Shown: positions 10,695 to 21,738, numbered from the stretch's first letter. The stretch is DNA of 64,000 nucleotides from Elephas maximus indicus (GCF_024166365.1 NC_064830.1:87414721-87478720), one strand, 5' to 3'. A program made the numbers and translations. Notes: generated by a model not told the origin, from the sequence alone.

Positions 10695-10993
10695 TTGATG
10701 GACTATAAGACAGAAAATGATGCTGGTAAGGAGTGAGCTTCTGGGCTCAAGTAGACACATGAGACTATGTGGGCAGCTCCTGTCTGCAGGCAAGATGAGA
10801 AGGCAGAGCGGCACAGGAGCTGGATGAATGGACACCAGGAATCCAGGGTGGAGAGGAGGAGTGTGCTGTCACATTAGGGGGAAAGCAGCTAGGGTTACAT
10901 AGTAAGGTGTGTATAAGTTTTCATATGAGAAACTGACTCGATTTGTAAACTTTTAAGTAAACCACAATAAACTAAAAAAAAAAAAAAAAAAAG
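10695..10993 (+). mobile_element. L1 3' end, 5'-truncated
   Basis: Short sense L1 tail: GATGCTGGTAAGGAGTGAGCT, GAGACTATGTGGGCAGCTCC, CACATTAGGGGGAAAG, TTGTAAAC..ACCACAATAAAC and an A-run to 10993. The same subtype recurs at 55.5 kb. Confidence 0.85.
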
Positions 10994-11209
10994 CCAGGGC
11001 CGCTAAGTCTTTTTCTGCAGGAAGAACGCAGTCACCTAGTAGAGCATGCAACTCAATAGGCAGTTTTAAAATCAGGCAAATACGGAATTGCAGTAGGGAG
11101 AAGAGCCAGGTTTAAGAAGAGGATGGCAGGGGATGGGGAGCAGGTACGCGATGCTAGACTCACTCTGCAAGAAGAAGGTGATGCTTGAGTGCATTGATTA
11201 CTTTCATTC

Positions 11210-11924
11210 TGAACCCCAGATCAGATCAAAAGCCAGCAAGGAAGTAGCAGCCATGTTTGAGGCTGGTCAAAGTGAGGAGTTTCATATCTGCCACTAAGAA
11301 GAGTTAAAGGTATCCATTCCAAAACTGACCACCTTCTATGATGAGGTATCAGAGAATGAGCTTCTCCTAGAAATACTAAGGCTGAGAAGGCACCTGAAAG
11401 CAGCAGGGATTGATATGGAAGAAGCCAAAGATTGTGCAACATTAGCCATTTTGTCATTCATAGCTGAATGGGCCTTGGTAGAATCTCTCCCAATCCTTTC
11501 ACTAAGCTTAAAATGATTTCTGACAACCTGTGTGCCTGTGGCTTCCTGTGAGAGGAGCTTCTCAAAGCTGAAATTTACAAAGAACTATTTGTGATCGACC
11601 ACGGGACAGTCAAGGCTTTCCAATCTTGGATATTATCAGTTGAAAGGGAGTTGACAAAAGGCATTGATTTCGATGAGGTGATTCACAGGTTTGCAGCTTT
11701 GAAGGCCCGGAAAGTTCTGATTTAGTCAAGATGTTCAGTAAGTGCTGGAATGCTTCTGTATTTGTTCCTGTATATTTAAATGGTATTATTTCATTCATGA
11801 ATATATTTCCATATGTATTTGTCTACAACTTCTACATTATTTGGGCCATTATTAATTACACAAACTTAATCCATTTAATGTATCTTGGTAACAGTAAAGA
11901 TTAAAGTTAAAAAAAAAAAAAAAA
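11210..11924 (+). pseudogene. Processed pseudogene of a ZMYM1-like, hAT-derived gene
   Basis: A retrocopied C-terminal coding region followed by a 3'UTR and a poly-A run (11909-11924). Readable segments across frames include FYDEVSENELLLEIL..LRRHLKAAGIDMEEAKDCA (about 11336-11430), a segment like VASCERSFSKLKFTKNYL near 11535-11595, and VERELTKGIDFDEVIHRFAAL with KARKVLI and a stop (about 11640-11725). These match the C-terminal dimerisation domain of hAT transposases as kept in ZMYM1-like host proteins. Frameshifts and stops (for example near 11512) show it is dead. About 180 bp of 3'UTR precede the A-tail. The parent gene cannot be named for certain; a bare hAT element is less likely because of the poly-A tail. 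Confidence 0.72.
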
Positions 11925-12074
11925 GAGCTACAGGGAGCTATGGCTGCTAACCAAAAGGTCAGCAGTTTGAGTTCATCAACCACTCCTTGGAAACCCTAGG
12001 GGGCAGTTGTATTCTGTCCTACAGGGTCGCTATGAGTCAGAATCAACTCAACAGCAACAGGTTGGGTTTTTGGT
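11925..12074 (+). repeat. AfroSINE, 5'-truncated
   Basis: Begins directly at the retropseudogene poly-A tail. It lacks the first part of the head and keeps GCTAACCAAAAGGTCAGCAG, GGGTCGCTATGAGTCAGAAT and the GGTTGGGTTTT end. Confidence 0.9.
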
Positions 12075-12501
12075 TTCAGTTTTGGCCTCCCTAGACCCTC
12101 CCGCTAAGTGTCAGAAAAGGACTTCCTTATATTCCCCAGGACAAGACAGAGAGCAGTTAAGAAGGTTCCGGCTTTCGGTGCCGTGACACAAAGGTTCAGT
12201 CAGTGCTGAGCTGTGTCCCCTGGGCTTTTCAACAAAGCTGGATGGTAGGGGCAGAAAGAACACTGAAAGGAGTGAGACAAAACGGAGAGAAAGCAGACAC
12301 TGTTTTTAAAGAAGTAACAGGGCAACGTTAAAGGAAGAAGAGTGAAGAAGCAGTTTGAGGCCTTTTGTGATTATTGTTGCTTGACTCTTTGTGAGGTGCT
12401 TTTACTGTGGAAGAGGACTGAGCGCGCGTAGAACTGACTGGACAGCCTCTGTGAAGAATAATATGGCTCTAATCAGCAACTTTACAAATTTATGTGCTCT
12501 G
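12075..12501. other. Unique sequence
   Basis: No repeat or gene recognised. There is a mild purine bias at 12240-12350. Confidence 0.5.
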
Positions 12502-12941
12502 CATCTTAGTTCTAGTGCTGCTGTAACAAAAATACCACAAGTGGGTGGCTTTAACAAATTTATTTTCCCACAGTTTAGGCTAGAAGTCTGAGTTCAGGAC
12601 ACCAGCTCTAGGGGAAGGCTTCCTCTCTCTCTGTTGGCTCTGGCAGAAAATCCTTGTCTCAGCTTCCGTAGCCAGCCACCTTTGGAGTTCCTGGGCTTGT
12701 GGGCCCGTCTGCCTCGGTAGTCTTCAAATAATGTGAGTCTTTCCCAGAGTCTGTTTTCTTCTGTGCCTCATCTGCTCTTTTATATCTCAAAAGCGATTGG
12801 CTTAAAAACGTACCCTACACTGACATGGCTTCATTAACATAATAAAGGGATCCCTATTTCCAAATGGGATTACACCCACAGGTATAAGGGAGAGGATTTA
12901 CAAAACACGTATCTGGGGGGGACATAATTCAATGCATAACT
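12502..12941 (-). mobile_element. MaLR-type solo LTR, antisense
   Basis: Nearly full antisense copy: 5' landmark ATCTTAGTTCTAGTGCTGCTG, AAATACCACAAGTGGGTGGC, TTTTATATCTCAAAAGCGAT (LTR TATA on the minus strand), and end GGGGGGGACATAATTCAATG. Same subfamily as the LTRs at 36, 37.8, 48.5, 49.7, 51 and 59.9 kb. Flanking 5-mers do not give a convincing TSD. Confidence 0.85.
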
Positions 12942-13212
12942 CCTTGTGACCAAGTAATTCTGCCTCTTGGGATTTACGCTGCAGCTGTATCTGCACAAGT
13001 GAGAAGTGATGCGTGTGCCCCAGGACATGCCCTGCAGCCTCATCTGAAATTGCAAAAGACTGGACAATGCAAATGGCCACCAGTAGGGGATTGGTTAAAT
13101 AAATCATGCCAAATCCAGCCAACGGCATGCCATATAGCCATAACAAGCTGAGATCTTTATGTGTTGAATGATCTCCATGATACATAAAGTGAAAAAAGCA
13201 TGAAACGGGTCA
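12942..13212 (+). mobile_element. Old L1 (L1M-type) fragment
   Basis: Landmarks: CCAAGTAATTCTGCCTCTTGG, GACTGGACAATGCAAATG, GGGGATTGGTTAAATAAATC, ATAAAGTGAAAAAAGCATG. These are the standard mammalian-wide L1 3' region motifs, sense orientation. Confidence 0.75.
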
Positions 13213-14067
13213 CCATCAGCCCTCTCTCCATGCCATCTTCTGGTGCCCAGCCCCATTCTTTGCTGCTCTAATTGGCCTGCCAAGTATTCAGCCTGGTGAC
13301 CATCCCCCTCTGTTTAAAATCTCTTCAGTAGATGAAAGGAAACTTGGCAGTTAGCTCTGCACACAGCTTTAAGTACACATAGTGGCCAATCTTTACAGAT
13401 TTAATTGTCTATAAAATTACTCGGTGTGCAATACCCATATGGATCTTCAGTGTCTTGCACTCTACAGGCATCTTAGCTGGCATGCTCTCCCAGGCTGGGA
13501 CACAGCTACTGACTGGGTCCCATGGGCACCGGAGCCAGAAAAGCATGGGGTCAACACAAAGCTAGGCTGCCTGCCAGATGGGTAGCCTTTTGTGTGAGCA
13601 ACAAACCCTCCTAGGCCTCAGGTTGCTCCTCTGCAAATGGGGATAACTATAATTTATCATGGAATTAGGAACATGAAATAAAACAAAAACTCTTAGTGCT
13701 GCTTCTGGCACATACATAGTGTGGCAGCCAGTATTCTGAGAACTTAACCCATATTTTTGCTCCCTAGATTTCCCGAAATCCTTTGCCTCACCTGGCCTCT
13801 CCCCAGCCCTGCCATTTAGTCAAGCATTTATTGACTCAGAGGACAGGTGATTTAGAAGAAGAAATGAGATGCAAAGAAACTGGGCTTTAAAGCTTCAAAA
13901 ACTTGAGTTGTGATGAGTTTCAGGCATGAAGTTTGTACAACAAGGAATAGTCTGGAAAAAGAATAAATGAAAAGTTAGTACACCTGCAAGGAACCATCCT
14001 GCCACAGGTAACAGAAAACCAAATTCAAACTAGCCAAAACTATGGCAGGAATTTACTGGCTCATGTG
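13213..14067. other. Unique sequence with one MIR
   Basis: Mostly unassigned. A diverged MIR is visible at about 13570-13730 (CTCAGGTTGCTCCTCTGCAAATGGGG). The stretch just before 14060 (AACCAAATTCAAACTAGC..GGAATTTACTGGCTCA) resembles an old interspersed repeat I cannot name. Confidence 0.45.
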
Positions 14068-14563
14068 TGTTGATTGTTAAGGTTATGGGTCAACTTGGCT
14101 GCGCCATAATTCTCAGTGGTTTGGCAGTTATGATGTAGTAGCCAATCAGTTGAAAGGGAGTTTCCTTGGGGGTATGTCCTGCATTCAATATAGGTAGACT
14201 TTTTTTTTTTATAGCAAGGCTCTGAAGCTGTTGCTTGCTCTGGATCCTTCAGTTGGCTCCTGTTTGTCTGACTTCCGGTCCTTGGGACATGAACTAGCAG
14301 CTTATCTGCCGTCTTGCCTGCCAATCTTGGGATTTGTCAGTCCTCTCAGCCTTTGAGCCAGACACCTGCTGTCTGACCTGCCAATCTTGGGTTTGTCAGC
14401 CCCTACAGCTACGTGAGCCAGGAGAAGCCTCCAGCCTGACCCAGAGACTTGGGACTTGCCAGCCTCTACAACCACGTGAGCCACCTCCTTGATATAAATC
14501 TCTACATGTATATGTTTATACACTTTTCTGGTTTTGCTTCTCTAGAAAACCCAGCTTAAGACA
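14068..14563 (+). mobile_element. ERVL/MLT2-like solo LTR
   Basis: Starts TGTTGATTGTTAAGG..GTCAACTTGGCTGCGCC and ends TTGCTTCTCTAGAAAACCCAG..AAGACA. It contains a TATA-like GATATAAATCTC near 14490 and imperfect internal repeats of CTGCCAATCTTGGGATTTGTC (14319-14460). Flanking 5-mers ATGTG (14063-14067) and ATATG (14564-14568) fit a diverged 5-bp TSD. Family assignment is by resemblance to mammalian ERVL LTRs. Confidence 0.7.
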
Positions 14564-14565
14564 AT

Positions 14566-15245
14566 ATGAGAGCAGCTTCAGAGTTGGTTGATCCAGGAGC
14601 TCAATGATGTAACCCAACATTGTCCATCTATCCTCTCAGCTTTCCATGGAGGCTGCTCCAAACCAAGGCTGGATCCCCTGTGGGGACAAGATGGCCGCCG
14701 GCTGCTTCCAGAAGCTCTCTCACACACGCAGCAGTGGGGAGGAGAGTGCGTCTCCCATAGCTCCTCCCAGAAACCTCCAACCAACATCAATTCTCATCTC
14801 ATTGGCCCAAAGGAGTCGCATACTCATCTCTGAACCAATTATTGGACAGAAGGGTTGTGCTGATTGACTAAATATAATCAGGGTTTTCCCTGGGGCTGGG
14901 GGTCACTGACCTCCAATCACTGAAGGGCCGTTGTGAATAAAAGGGAACTTCTTTAACTGGGGAAGAATTCAAGGCATAATGTTTACACCCTAATCAATAG
15001 ATTAGAAAGAGAATAGATGCAAAGCTTTCTAAACATTACCTTATCCATACGAAAATACTTCTCTGAACAATAATTATGGGTTATATTTTATGCATGCATT
15101 TAGTTCTTATGAAGCTCTCATAATTAAGGCAGCTGTCATTATCCCTTTTAGAATGTGGCACCCAAAATGAGATACAGCTCTTCAAGGAGGTCTAGCCAAC
15201 ACAGAGCATCAAGGGGCTGTCACCTCTGATAATAATACTAATAAT
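14566..15245. other. Unique sequence
   Basis: No confident repeat or gene. A GC-richer block (14640-14780) gives overlapping small open frames on both strands with no family resemblance. Confidence 0.45.
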
Positions 15246-15448
15246 GTTGTTGTTGTATGCCATCAAGTAGACTCTGACTCATAGCGACTCTTTATGACAG
15301 AGTAGAACTGGCCCATAGGGTTTCCTAGTTTGTAATCTTGACAGGAGCAGATCGCCAGGTCTTTTCTCCCACGGAGCAACTGGTGGGTTCAAGTTGCCGA
15401 CTTTTCAGTGAGCAGCCAAGAGCTTAACCATTGTGCCACCAGGGCTCT
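15246..15448 (-). repeat. AfroSINE, long subtype
   Basis: Antisense long form: GACTCTGACTCATAGCGACTC, TTGTAATCTTGACAGGAGCAG, and head CCATTGTGCCACCAGGGCTC. Confidence 0.9.
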
Positions 15449-15464
15449 TTAAGAATAATAATAA

Positions 15465-15685
15465 CAACTAACATTTATTCAGGAGTTACTATCTGCCAGG
15501 TGCTATACTAACCATTTTATGCATTAGCTGCTTTACTCTTTTCAACAGCTCTATGAATAAGTCCTATTGTTATCCCCATTTTACAGATAATGCAACAGAG
15601 GCACAGAGAGTAGAAGAAACTCGACCAAGATCACAGCACTAATCAGTAGTGACACTGGGATATGAACCCAGGCAGGCTTACTCAA
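15465..15685 (-). repeat. MIR SINE
   Basis: Antisense MIR: CTGCCAGGTGCTATACTAACC, TATCCCCATTTTACAGATAAT, GCACAGAGAGTAGAAG, GGGATATGAACCCAGGCAGG. Confidence 0.85.
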
Positions 15686-15744
15686 GCTTACATATTATAC
15701 TGCCTCTCCTTCCTTCTATGGGGCCATAGAAGGTCACGAGGCTT

Positions 15745-15960
15745 AACAAGAGCGTTCATCCATTCACTTGGGAAATATTTATTGACTATGATGTTCCAGG
15801 AATCTACAAGGCATTTAAAATTCATTCATCCATTCATTTCTTCAACAAGAACTATATTTAATGCCAGAGGATACAGTGGTGAACTGTCTTGACCTATTCC
15901 CTGCCCTCATGAAGTTCGAAATCTGCACTTCCTTGCTGGTAGTTCTGAGCACATGGTCAG
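15745..15960 (-). repeat. L2 LINE 3' fragment
   Basis: Antisense L2 tail: CATCCATTCACTTGGGAAATA, GATACAGTGGTGAACTG, CCCTGCCCTCATGAAGTTC. Confidence 0.65.
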
Positions 15961-17738
15961 TTAAAGGCACAGGACTATTATGGACAGTTGTACAGTTTAC
16001 ACACTGAACAACAGCACTCAACAAATGCAGCGAGTTGGGATGGAAAGCCAGTCCTCACTCCTCTCATCAAATCCTGGCACCAGGCCAGCACTGTCCAATA
16101 AAGATACCTTTTTCTATAGCCAGTTACCTTTGACTCACCAAGCCATGTACTAGCAGTACTGCATCCACCCAGCAGGGTGGCGAGGAATGGTGATAGTGAG
16201 AAAGGGGGTGCTTATTCTAACTTCCAGGTTAACCATAACCTTGTAAAAAATGTTCCCACGCCCACCTAACAGGTCCAGGTTTTGGTTTTGTTGGTTGTTT
16301 CCAAAAGAGCTGCTGCTAAATGATGCCTCTTGATTCCATTGTCCAGTTGGGGTGTTCTTGGCATGAGCGGCATTTCACCTCCAAAGAGCAGGTCCTCTAG
16401 TGGAATGCTGGCTGCTGAACTTCTTCATGGGGATTCTTTGCTCTTGAGATGTCTACTGCTCACCCAGGAGTCTCAGGTAGATCCAGGAACACCAGACTCT
16501 TTGGAAACAAAAATCTCCTCCCTAGCAAAGAGAGTCAAGAGCCCATCAACTCAGGGAATCCCATCTCTGTCTACCTCCACCCCAATCCCAAGTCAAGTTG
16601 GAGCCACAGAGGACCAATGTTGAAGCTGGATGCAAGGCCCACCAGGGGCCTATAGCAGATGCTGTCCCAGGCCCCTTTACATTTTCATGCACACCAACGC
16701 CAAGGTGCTTTAACTCCACACAGCAGCCCCTCCACTTCCTTGCTAGAGGACGGCCTTCAGGCTGCTGGAACCCACTTTGCCTGGGTGCATGAAGAGCCAA
16801 AAGAGCTGGCAATCTACGTCCCCCATTCCCAGGGCAGCCTTAACCAATGACTAATGGGTGCAGGGGAACAAAGATTCTGGCTGCCTTTCCATTATTGGGA
16901 TAAAGTTGAGGTGCCACCTACATTGTCTCTGTGATTCCCTTCCCAGGACCTTACTTGATACCACACCCATGCTTGGCCTCCTTTCCTTCCCTGTCTCACT
17001 TCACCCCCCTAATGACTTTCCCTGGGAATGCTTCCTAAATATTCTTTCACACAAAGCTTCACGTCAGGGTTTGCTTCAGGGGTACCTAATCTAGAACAGG
17101 AACCCAAGGAAGTCTGCCAGGCCAGTGGCTGGATCCCAGATGCCCTTTGCCCACAGCCCCTCTGAAGCCTCCTCCATAATTTAGGAGACATACGCCAAGT
17201 ATCACTTGGGGCCAGGCCTAAGCCATTTAACTCAATCTATTGGCTCCCTGTGGAATCGATCATTCCCATTTTCTTCCCAGGCCTCCATGAAAAATGATTT
17301 GCAAAGTGCTCTCTCTCTCGTCCAGTTAAACTAAGGCTATGGTATTCAAGGACTTCCCGAGATGTTTCTCTAACTGACAGCTTTATGGGGCAATAGCTGC
17401 TGATGTTATATGTGTCCTCAGGCAGGTCTTTTTATACTGTGTGTCCCCATAAAAATGATTGGTTTTAAGTTGTTATTCTAATATTGCTGTGATTGTAACA
17501 TTGGACCCGACAGTCTCTGAAGGAGATGAGTATCGAGGTCTGATGAATAGAAGCTGGGAGATTCCACCAGTCTGCGTGCCAAGATACGAGGCTTGTGGGC
17601 CACCATCCGCAGGCAGGTGGGAACTCGGAGCTCATTGTTTTTATGGTAGTATAAAGATAACAATTAATAAATGATAACATTGTAAATAATCAAAACTGCT
17701 GCCCGGACTGGATAAAACCATTGGGGCTTGAGAAGGAA
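15961..17738. other. Unique sequence
   Basis: About 1.8 kb without a recognised repeat or conserved coding segment. The largest open frame (16330-16623, 97 codons) overlaps several others in different frames and has no motif; I treat it as chance. Confidence 0.45.
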
Positions 17739-18310
17739 AGAGATGGACGTAGTCTAGAAGAATACAGATAAAGAAACACAAAGACAAACAGAGGGAAAGA
17801 CAGGGATGCAGGCTGGAGGAATGAAGGCTACAAACGAGGCAGGGCAAGAGAGCAGCAGGATTACACTAGGAGCTTAACAAAGATTTGTTGAATGCATAAA
17901 AAATAATGCCTACGGACAGGAATGGAAGGAAGAGACAGAGAGAGACACATGGACAAACCCCAAGGCTGACTCAGAGAGACAGAAAAACCCACAGACACAC
18001 AGACACAGAGACTGAGCCAGACCCACAGGCAGACATGGAGACAAGAACAGAATGAGAAGTAGACAGAGGGGTCAAGACAGACAGAGAGACAGTGGAAGAA
18101 ATGATGAGAGAAGCACAAAGAGTGACTGAGAGAGGCAGACACACAGGTGGACAGTATGACAGACCAGAGGCCAGCAATCACAGGCAAAAAAGAGAACACC
18201 AGGAGAAAGATAAACCAAAGGGCAGACATGGGAATTTACATTTCAAAGAAGAAGGAGGCAGAGGAAGGGAGAAGGATGAAGAAGATAGAATGATGCCAAA
18301 GCAGGCCACA
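17739..18310. repeat. AGAC/AGAG-rich purine-biased degenerate tract
   Basis: Roughly 570 bp dominated on the plus strand by AGACAGAGAGAC-like words (for example near 17931-17950, 17980-18030, 18070-18095). T is rare for long stretches. It resembles a decayed tetranucleotide array grading into unique sequence. A similar but weaker AGAC-rich tract lies at 22570-22930. The minus-strand Ser/Leu/Cys-rich open frames here are artefacts of composition. Confidence 0.7.
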
Positions 18311-18334
18311 GGCCAGACCAGGTCAGGAGAGTGT

Positions 18335-18480
18335 GGCGGTTCAGAGGCTGTCTGCTCCCAACCCTGCTTCTGCCACTTGCTGGCTAAGTGGCCTCAGGCA
18401 TGTGACTTAACCTTTCTTTGCCTCCATTTCCTCATCTGTGAAACAAGGCTGGTAGACATAATCACTTACATCAGCCCCTC
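18335..18480 (+). repeat. MIR SINE
   Basis: Sense MIR: CTGCCACTTGCTGGCTAAGTG, GTGACTTAACCTTTC and CATTTCCTCATCTGTGAAAC. Confidence 0.85.
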
Positions 18481-18559
18481 GTGTGTGCTCCCCAGCACCT
18501 TGGCTGTGGCTCTTGTGCATGATACAGAGCCCCTGCAATGGCCCCCAATAACCCCCACC

Positions 18560-19048
18560 TCTTAGTGCTCACGCCATTGCCTATCACCTTGAACTTGGAC
18601 TGGACCTAGTGACTGGCTTCTAACAAACAGAATACAGCAATGTGATGGAATGTCACTTATGAACTTAGGTTCCAAAAGCCTGACTCCTTCCCTCCCCCAG
18701 GCTTCCTAGCACTGTCTTGTTCTCCACCTCTTGGAACCTTGCCCTAGGGAAGAAAACAGCCAGGCTGTGAGCTGCCCAATGGAGAGGCCCATGTGGCGAG
18801 GAGCAGACGTTTCCGGCAACAGCCAGGGTACACCTAAGGCTGACAGCAGCCTAGGGAGCCATCCTGGAAGCTGATCCTCAGATGACAATAGACCCCCACC
18901 AGCACCTGGACTGAAGCTGGGGAGAGACCCTTAGCTAGAGAACCCAGCAACTCTAAGACAATAAACGTTGCCGTTTTAAGCCACTGTGTTTTGGAGTAAT
19001 TTGTTATGCAGCAATTCATAACTAATACAGACTTTGGTACCTGAAAGT
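18560..19048 (+). mobile_element. MLT1-type LTR
   Basis: 3' end AAGACAATAAACGTTGCCG..TTTTAAGCCACTGTGTTTTGG..TTTGTTATGCAGCAA..AACTAATACAG is diagnostic for MLT1 LTRs, with AATAAA at about 18960. The internal start GACTTTGGTACCTGAAAGTGAGG follows directly. Confidence 0.8.
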
Positions 19049-19441
19049 GAGGTTGTTGTTGTCAGTTGCCACTGCGTCAGCTCCAACTCATGGTGACTCT
19101 GTGTATAACAGAACAGGCCTGGTCCTATGCCATCTTCACGACCATTGGTATGTTTAAGCCCATTTGTTGCAGCCACTGTGTCAATCTGTCCCATTGAGAA
19201 TTTCCCTCGTTTTTGCTGACCCTCTACTTTACCAAACATGATGTCCTTTTCCAGCAATTAGTCTTTCTTGATGATGCATCCAAATTAACCAGGAGGAACT
19301 CTCACCATCTTCACCTCTAAGGAACTTGCCAGTTGAAATTTTTTCGAAGCCTGATTTGTTCGTTCTTCTGGCAGCCCCTGGTAGATTCAGTATGCTTCAC
19401 CAACACCACAATTTGAATGAATGCATCAATTCTTCTTCTAT
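19049..19441 (-). mobile_element. RTE 3' fragment, antisense
   Basis: TTGTTGTTGTCAGTTGCCACT, CCTGGTCCTATGCCATCTTCA, GTTGCAGCCACTGTGTCAATC, then decayed ORF C-terminus (minus-strand DIMFGKVEGQQKRGKFSMGQIDT). It interrupts an MLT1 provirus just after its 5' LTR. Confidence 0.88.
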
Positions 19442-19815
19442 TTTCTGGAAGTGGAATACTACATAGCAAATATGTAAAAATGTAGGAGTGGCTTTGGAAC
19501 CAGGCAAAAGGTAGAGGCTGGGAGGATATTAAGGAGCAAGTTAGAAAAAGCCTAAAATTGCCTCGGACGGACTGTTAGTAAAAACCTAGACTGTGAGGAT
19601 GCTGTGGTGAGGGTTCAAAAGGAAATGAAGAATGCTACTGGAAACTCGTGAAAGGGGGATTCTTGTCATAGAGTGACAGAAAGCTTAGAACACTCTTGTC
19701 CTCAGTTACGTGGAAAGTAGAAAATGTGCCTAATGGATTGGGCGATTTCAAGGAGATTTCTAAGCAAAATGTTTGAAGGTTCTCCTGAGTATAAGTGGCC
19801 TCTTTCGCGTTGCCT
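19442..19815 (+). mobile_element. MLT1 internal region
   Basis: GTAGGAGTGGCTTTGGAACCA, AGGTAGAGGCTGGGAGGAT, TTAGAAAAAGCCTAAA and AGGAGATTTCTAAGCAAAATG are MaLR internal landmarks. It continues the element begun by the LTR at 18560; no ORF remains. Confidence 0.75.
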
Positions 19816-19824
19816 AGCGCTATT

Positions 19825-20335
19825 AGTGTCCCATTGCTGCTATGGCCTCGAACAACACAAATGTATTATCTCATAGTTCTGGAGGTCGGAAGCTCAACAT
19901 GAAGTCTCACTGGGCTAAAATCAAGGTATTAGCAGGCCTGCGTTCCTTCTAGGCTCTGAGGAGAGAACCTGTTTCCTCAGTTTCCTTACCTGTTTCAGCT
20001 TCTAGAAGCCACCTGCATTCCTGGCCAATGGCCCCTTTCTCCATCCTCAGAGCCAGCATTGTAGCGCCTTCCAATACCTCCCTCTCTGACCTCAGCTGCC
20101 ATCACCACGTCCCCTTCCCTGACTCTGCCTGGCCCTCCTGCCTCCCTCTTGTCAGCACTCTTGTGATTACATTGGGCCCATGCAGATAAGCCAGGAAAAT
20201 CTCCCCACCTCAAGATTCTTAATTTAATCACATCTGCAAAGTCCTTTTTGCCATTTAAGGTGACATAGTCACAGGCTCCAGGGATTAGAACATGGACATC
20301 TTGAAGGACTATTATTCTGTCTACCACACCCTGCT
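19825..20335 (-). mobile_element. MaLR (MLT1/MST-like) LTR, antisense
   Basis: Starts TTAGTGTCCCATTGCTGCTAT, has TCTCATAGTTCTGGAGGTC and CAAGATTCTTAATTTAATCAC, and ends with GACATAGTCACAGGCTCCAGG. Older than the TGTCATGG subfamily. Confidence 0.7.
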
Positions 20336-20429
20336 TATAGCACTTATCATACTGTGATTTGTGTGTACAATCGCATCTGCTCCTCACTAGGCCGTGAGCT
20401 CTATGAAAGACCATATGATGTGGTGGTTT

Positions 20430-20540
20430 ACATCTTGTTCAGTGTCTAGTTTTAGAAAGATTTACACCCAAGCCTTGACTCAGCTTCTTACAAATGGCAA
20501 GTTACTTAACTTTCCTAAACCTCAATTCCCACATTCTATA
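20430..20540 (+). repeat. MIR fragment
   Basis: GGCAAGTTACTTAACTTTCC and CCTCAATTCCCACATTCTAT match the MIR core. Confidence 0.6.
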
Positions 20541-20655
20541 TTGTTGTTGTCGTCAGCTGCCACTGAGTGGACCCCTGATTCATGATGACCCCAGGCACGA
20601 CAAAACAAAACACTACCTAGTCCTGTGTCATCCCCAAGATGGTTGCAGATTGGAC
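20541..20655 (-). mobile_element. RTE 3' end, antisense
   Basis: TTGTTGTTGTCGTCAGCTGCC, CTGATTCATGATGACCCCAGG, CCTAGTCCTGTGTCATCC: the complement of the RTE tail. Confidence 0.8.
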
Positions 20656-20666
20656 CCTCGTAATGC

Positions 20667-21608
20667 TGTGGTAAAATGAGTTCCTTTACGTGGCCTTTTG
20701 CCTTGGTTCTTTGGAAAAACAGCTTGAGAGATTTTTTTCCCCTAAACCCTAAGGAGTTACCCTTGCCCTAGTTCCTACCCCGGAGGATTTGTTACTTTTG
20801 TCCAGGTTGATTGACATTTCCTGGCTAAACTGTAAACAATTTGTGGTTTGATACTTTTTATCTGGTCCTGGGCTGCAGTCTGCCCTGTGATTGTAATGCA
20901 TCTTGCAGGGATTGGTCAACAGACTATGCAAATGAAGTGTCTACAGCCTAATACCCAAATGAAGTGTTTCTGGCCTACTGAGAGGGCATTGGTCAGTTTG
21001 TGACCCCACCCCTCACTGGGAGGGGCCATGACTTGAAATTGACAAGGAGTTGTGTATATATACAGCCAACCCCACTAAGGTTTTTCAGACAGAAAGAAAA
21101 GCAGCAGGACGAAGCAGAAGGAAGAAACAAGAGAGAGGAGGCAAGGAACCTCCTAAAAGAGCTGTAACACAGGTCCAGGGCTGTAACACCGAAGACAGCG
21201 AGAGGGACAAAACAGACCCAGAGGCAGAGCCGGCAGCAACAACCCTAGAAGGGGCCCTGTGGCAGGGTCAGTGGTGACAGACACCAGGACCAAGAAGAGC
21301 CGATCCTGAGGGGGTAGAGAGGAGCTTGTCCTTAGGGAACTAAGAAGAGCCTGTCCTGAGGGGGCCCAAGAGGAGCCTACCCTCAGGGGGGCAAGAGGAG
21401 GCCTACACAGCTAAAAGGAACTGAGAGAGCTGTCCTGCCCTGAAGAAGGGAGGCTATTCCTGTATGCTTCCTGATTCAGATCCCGAGTTGTACCCTGTTA
21501 CTTCCTTAATAAACCACTTAACTGTAACTATGCTCTGTGAGTTCTGTGTGGCCACTGCAACACATTATCAGACCCAGAAGAGAACTAGAGGGTGCTGTGG
21601 GAGGGACA
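20667..21608 (+). mobile_element. ERV LTR with internal repeats (plus a short internal stub)
   Basis: The segment begins TGTGGTAAAATGAG and ends GGGAGGGACA (TG..CA). It has a TATA-like GTATATATACAG near 21053 and AATAAA near 21508 followed by CTCTGTGAGTTCTGTGTGGC, the usual R/U5 order. Between them (21285-21405) is a run of 30-40 bp repeats built on AAGAGCCTGTCCTGAGGGGG. Immediately after the CA end, CTGGTGTCAGAATTGGTG resembles a primer-binding site, and about 80 bp of internal sequence follow. Family unknown. Confidence 0.62.
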
Positions 21609-21738
21609 GCTGGTGTCAGAATTGGTGTAAAGTTTGGAGGGTGGAGGTACACCTGACCTCAACCTCACAGAAATCAGCTTTGGGCTGATCCTTGTCATCA
21701 TCTGCCCTGAAGTTAGACAGGTTCTAAAGACGCTACTA

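Noticed and set aside
17861-18229. Ser/Leu/Cys/Val-rich minus-strand frame resembling a membrane protein
   Set aside because: It is the translation of the AGAC-rich degenerate tract; the apparent hydrophobicity follows from composition.
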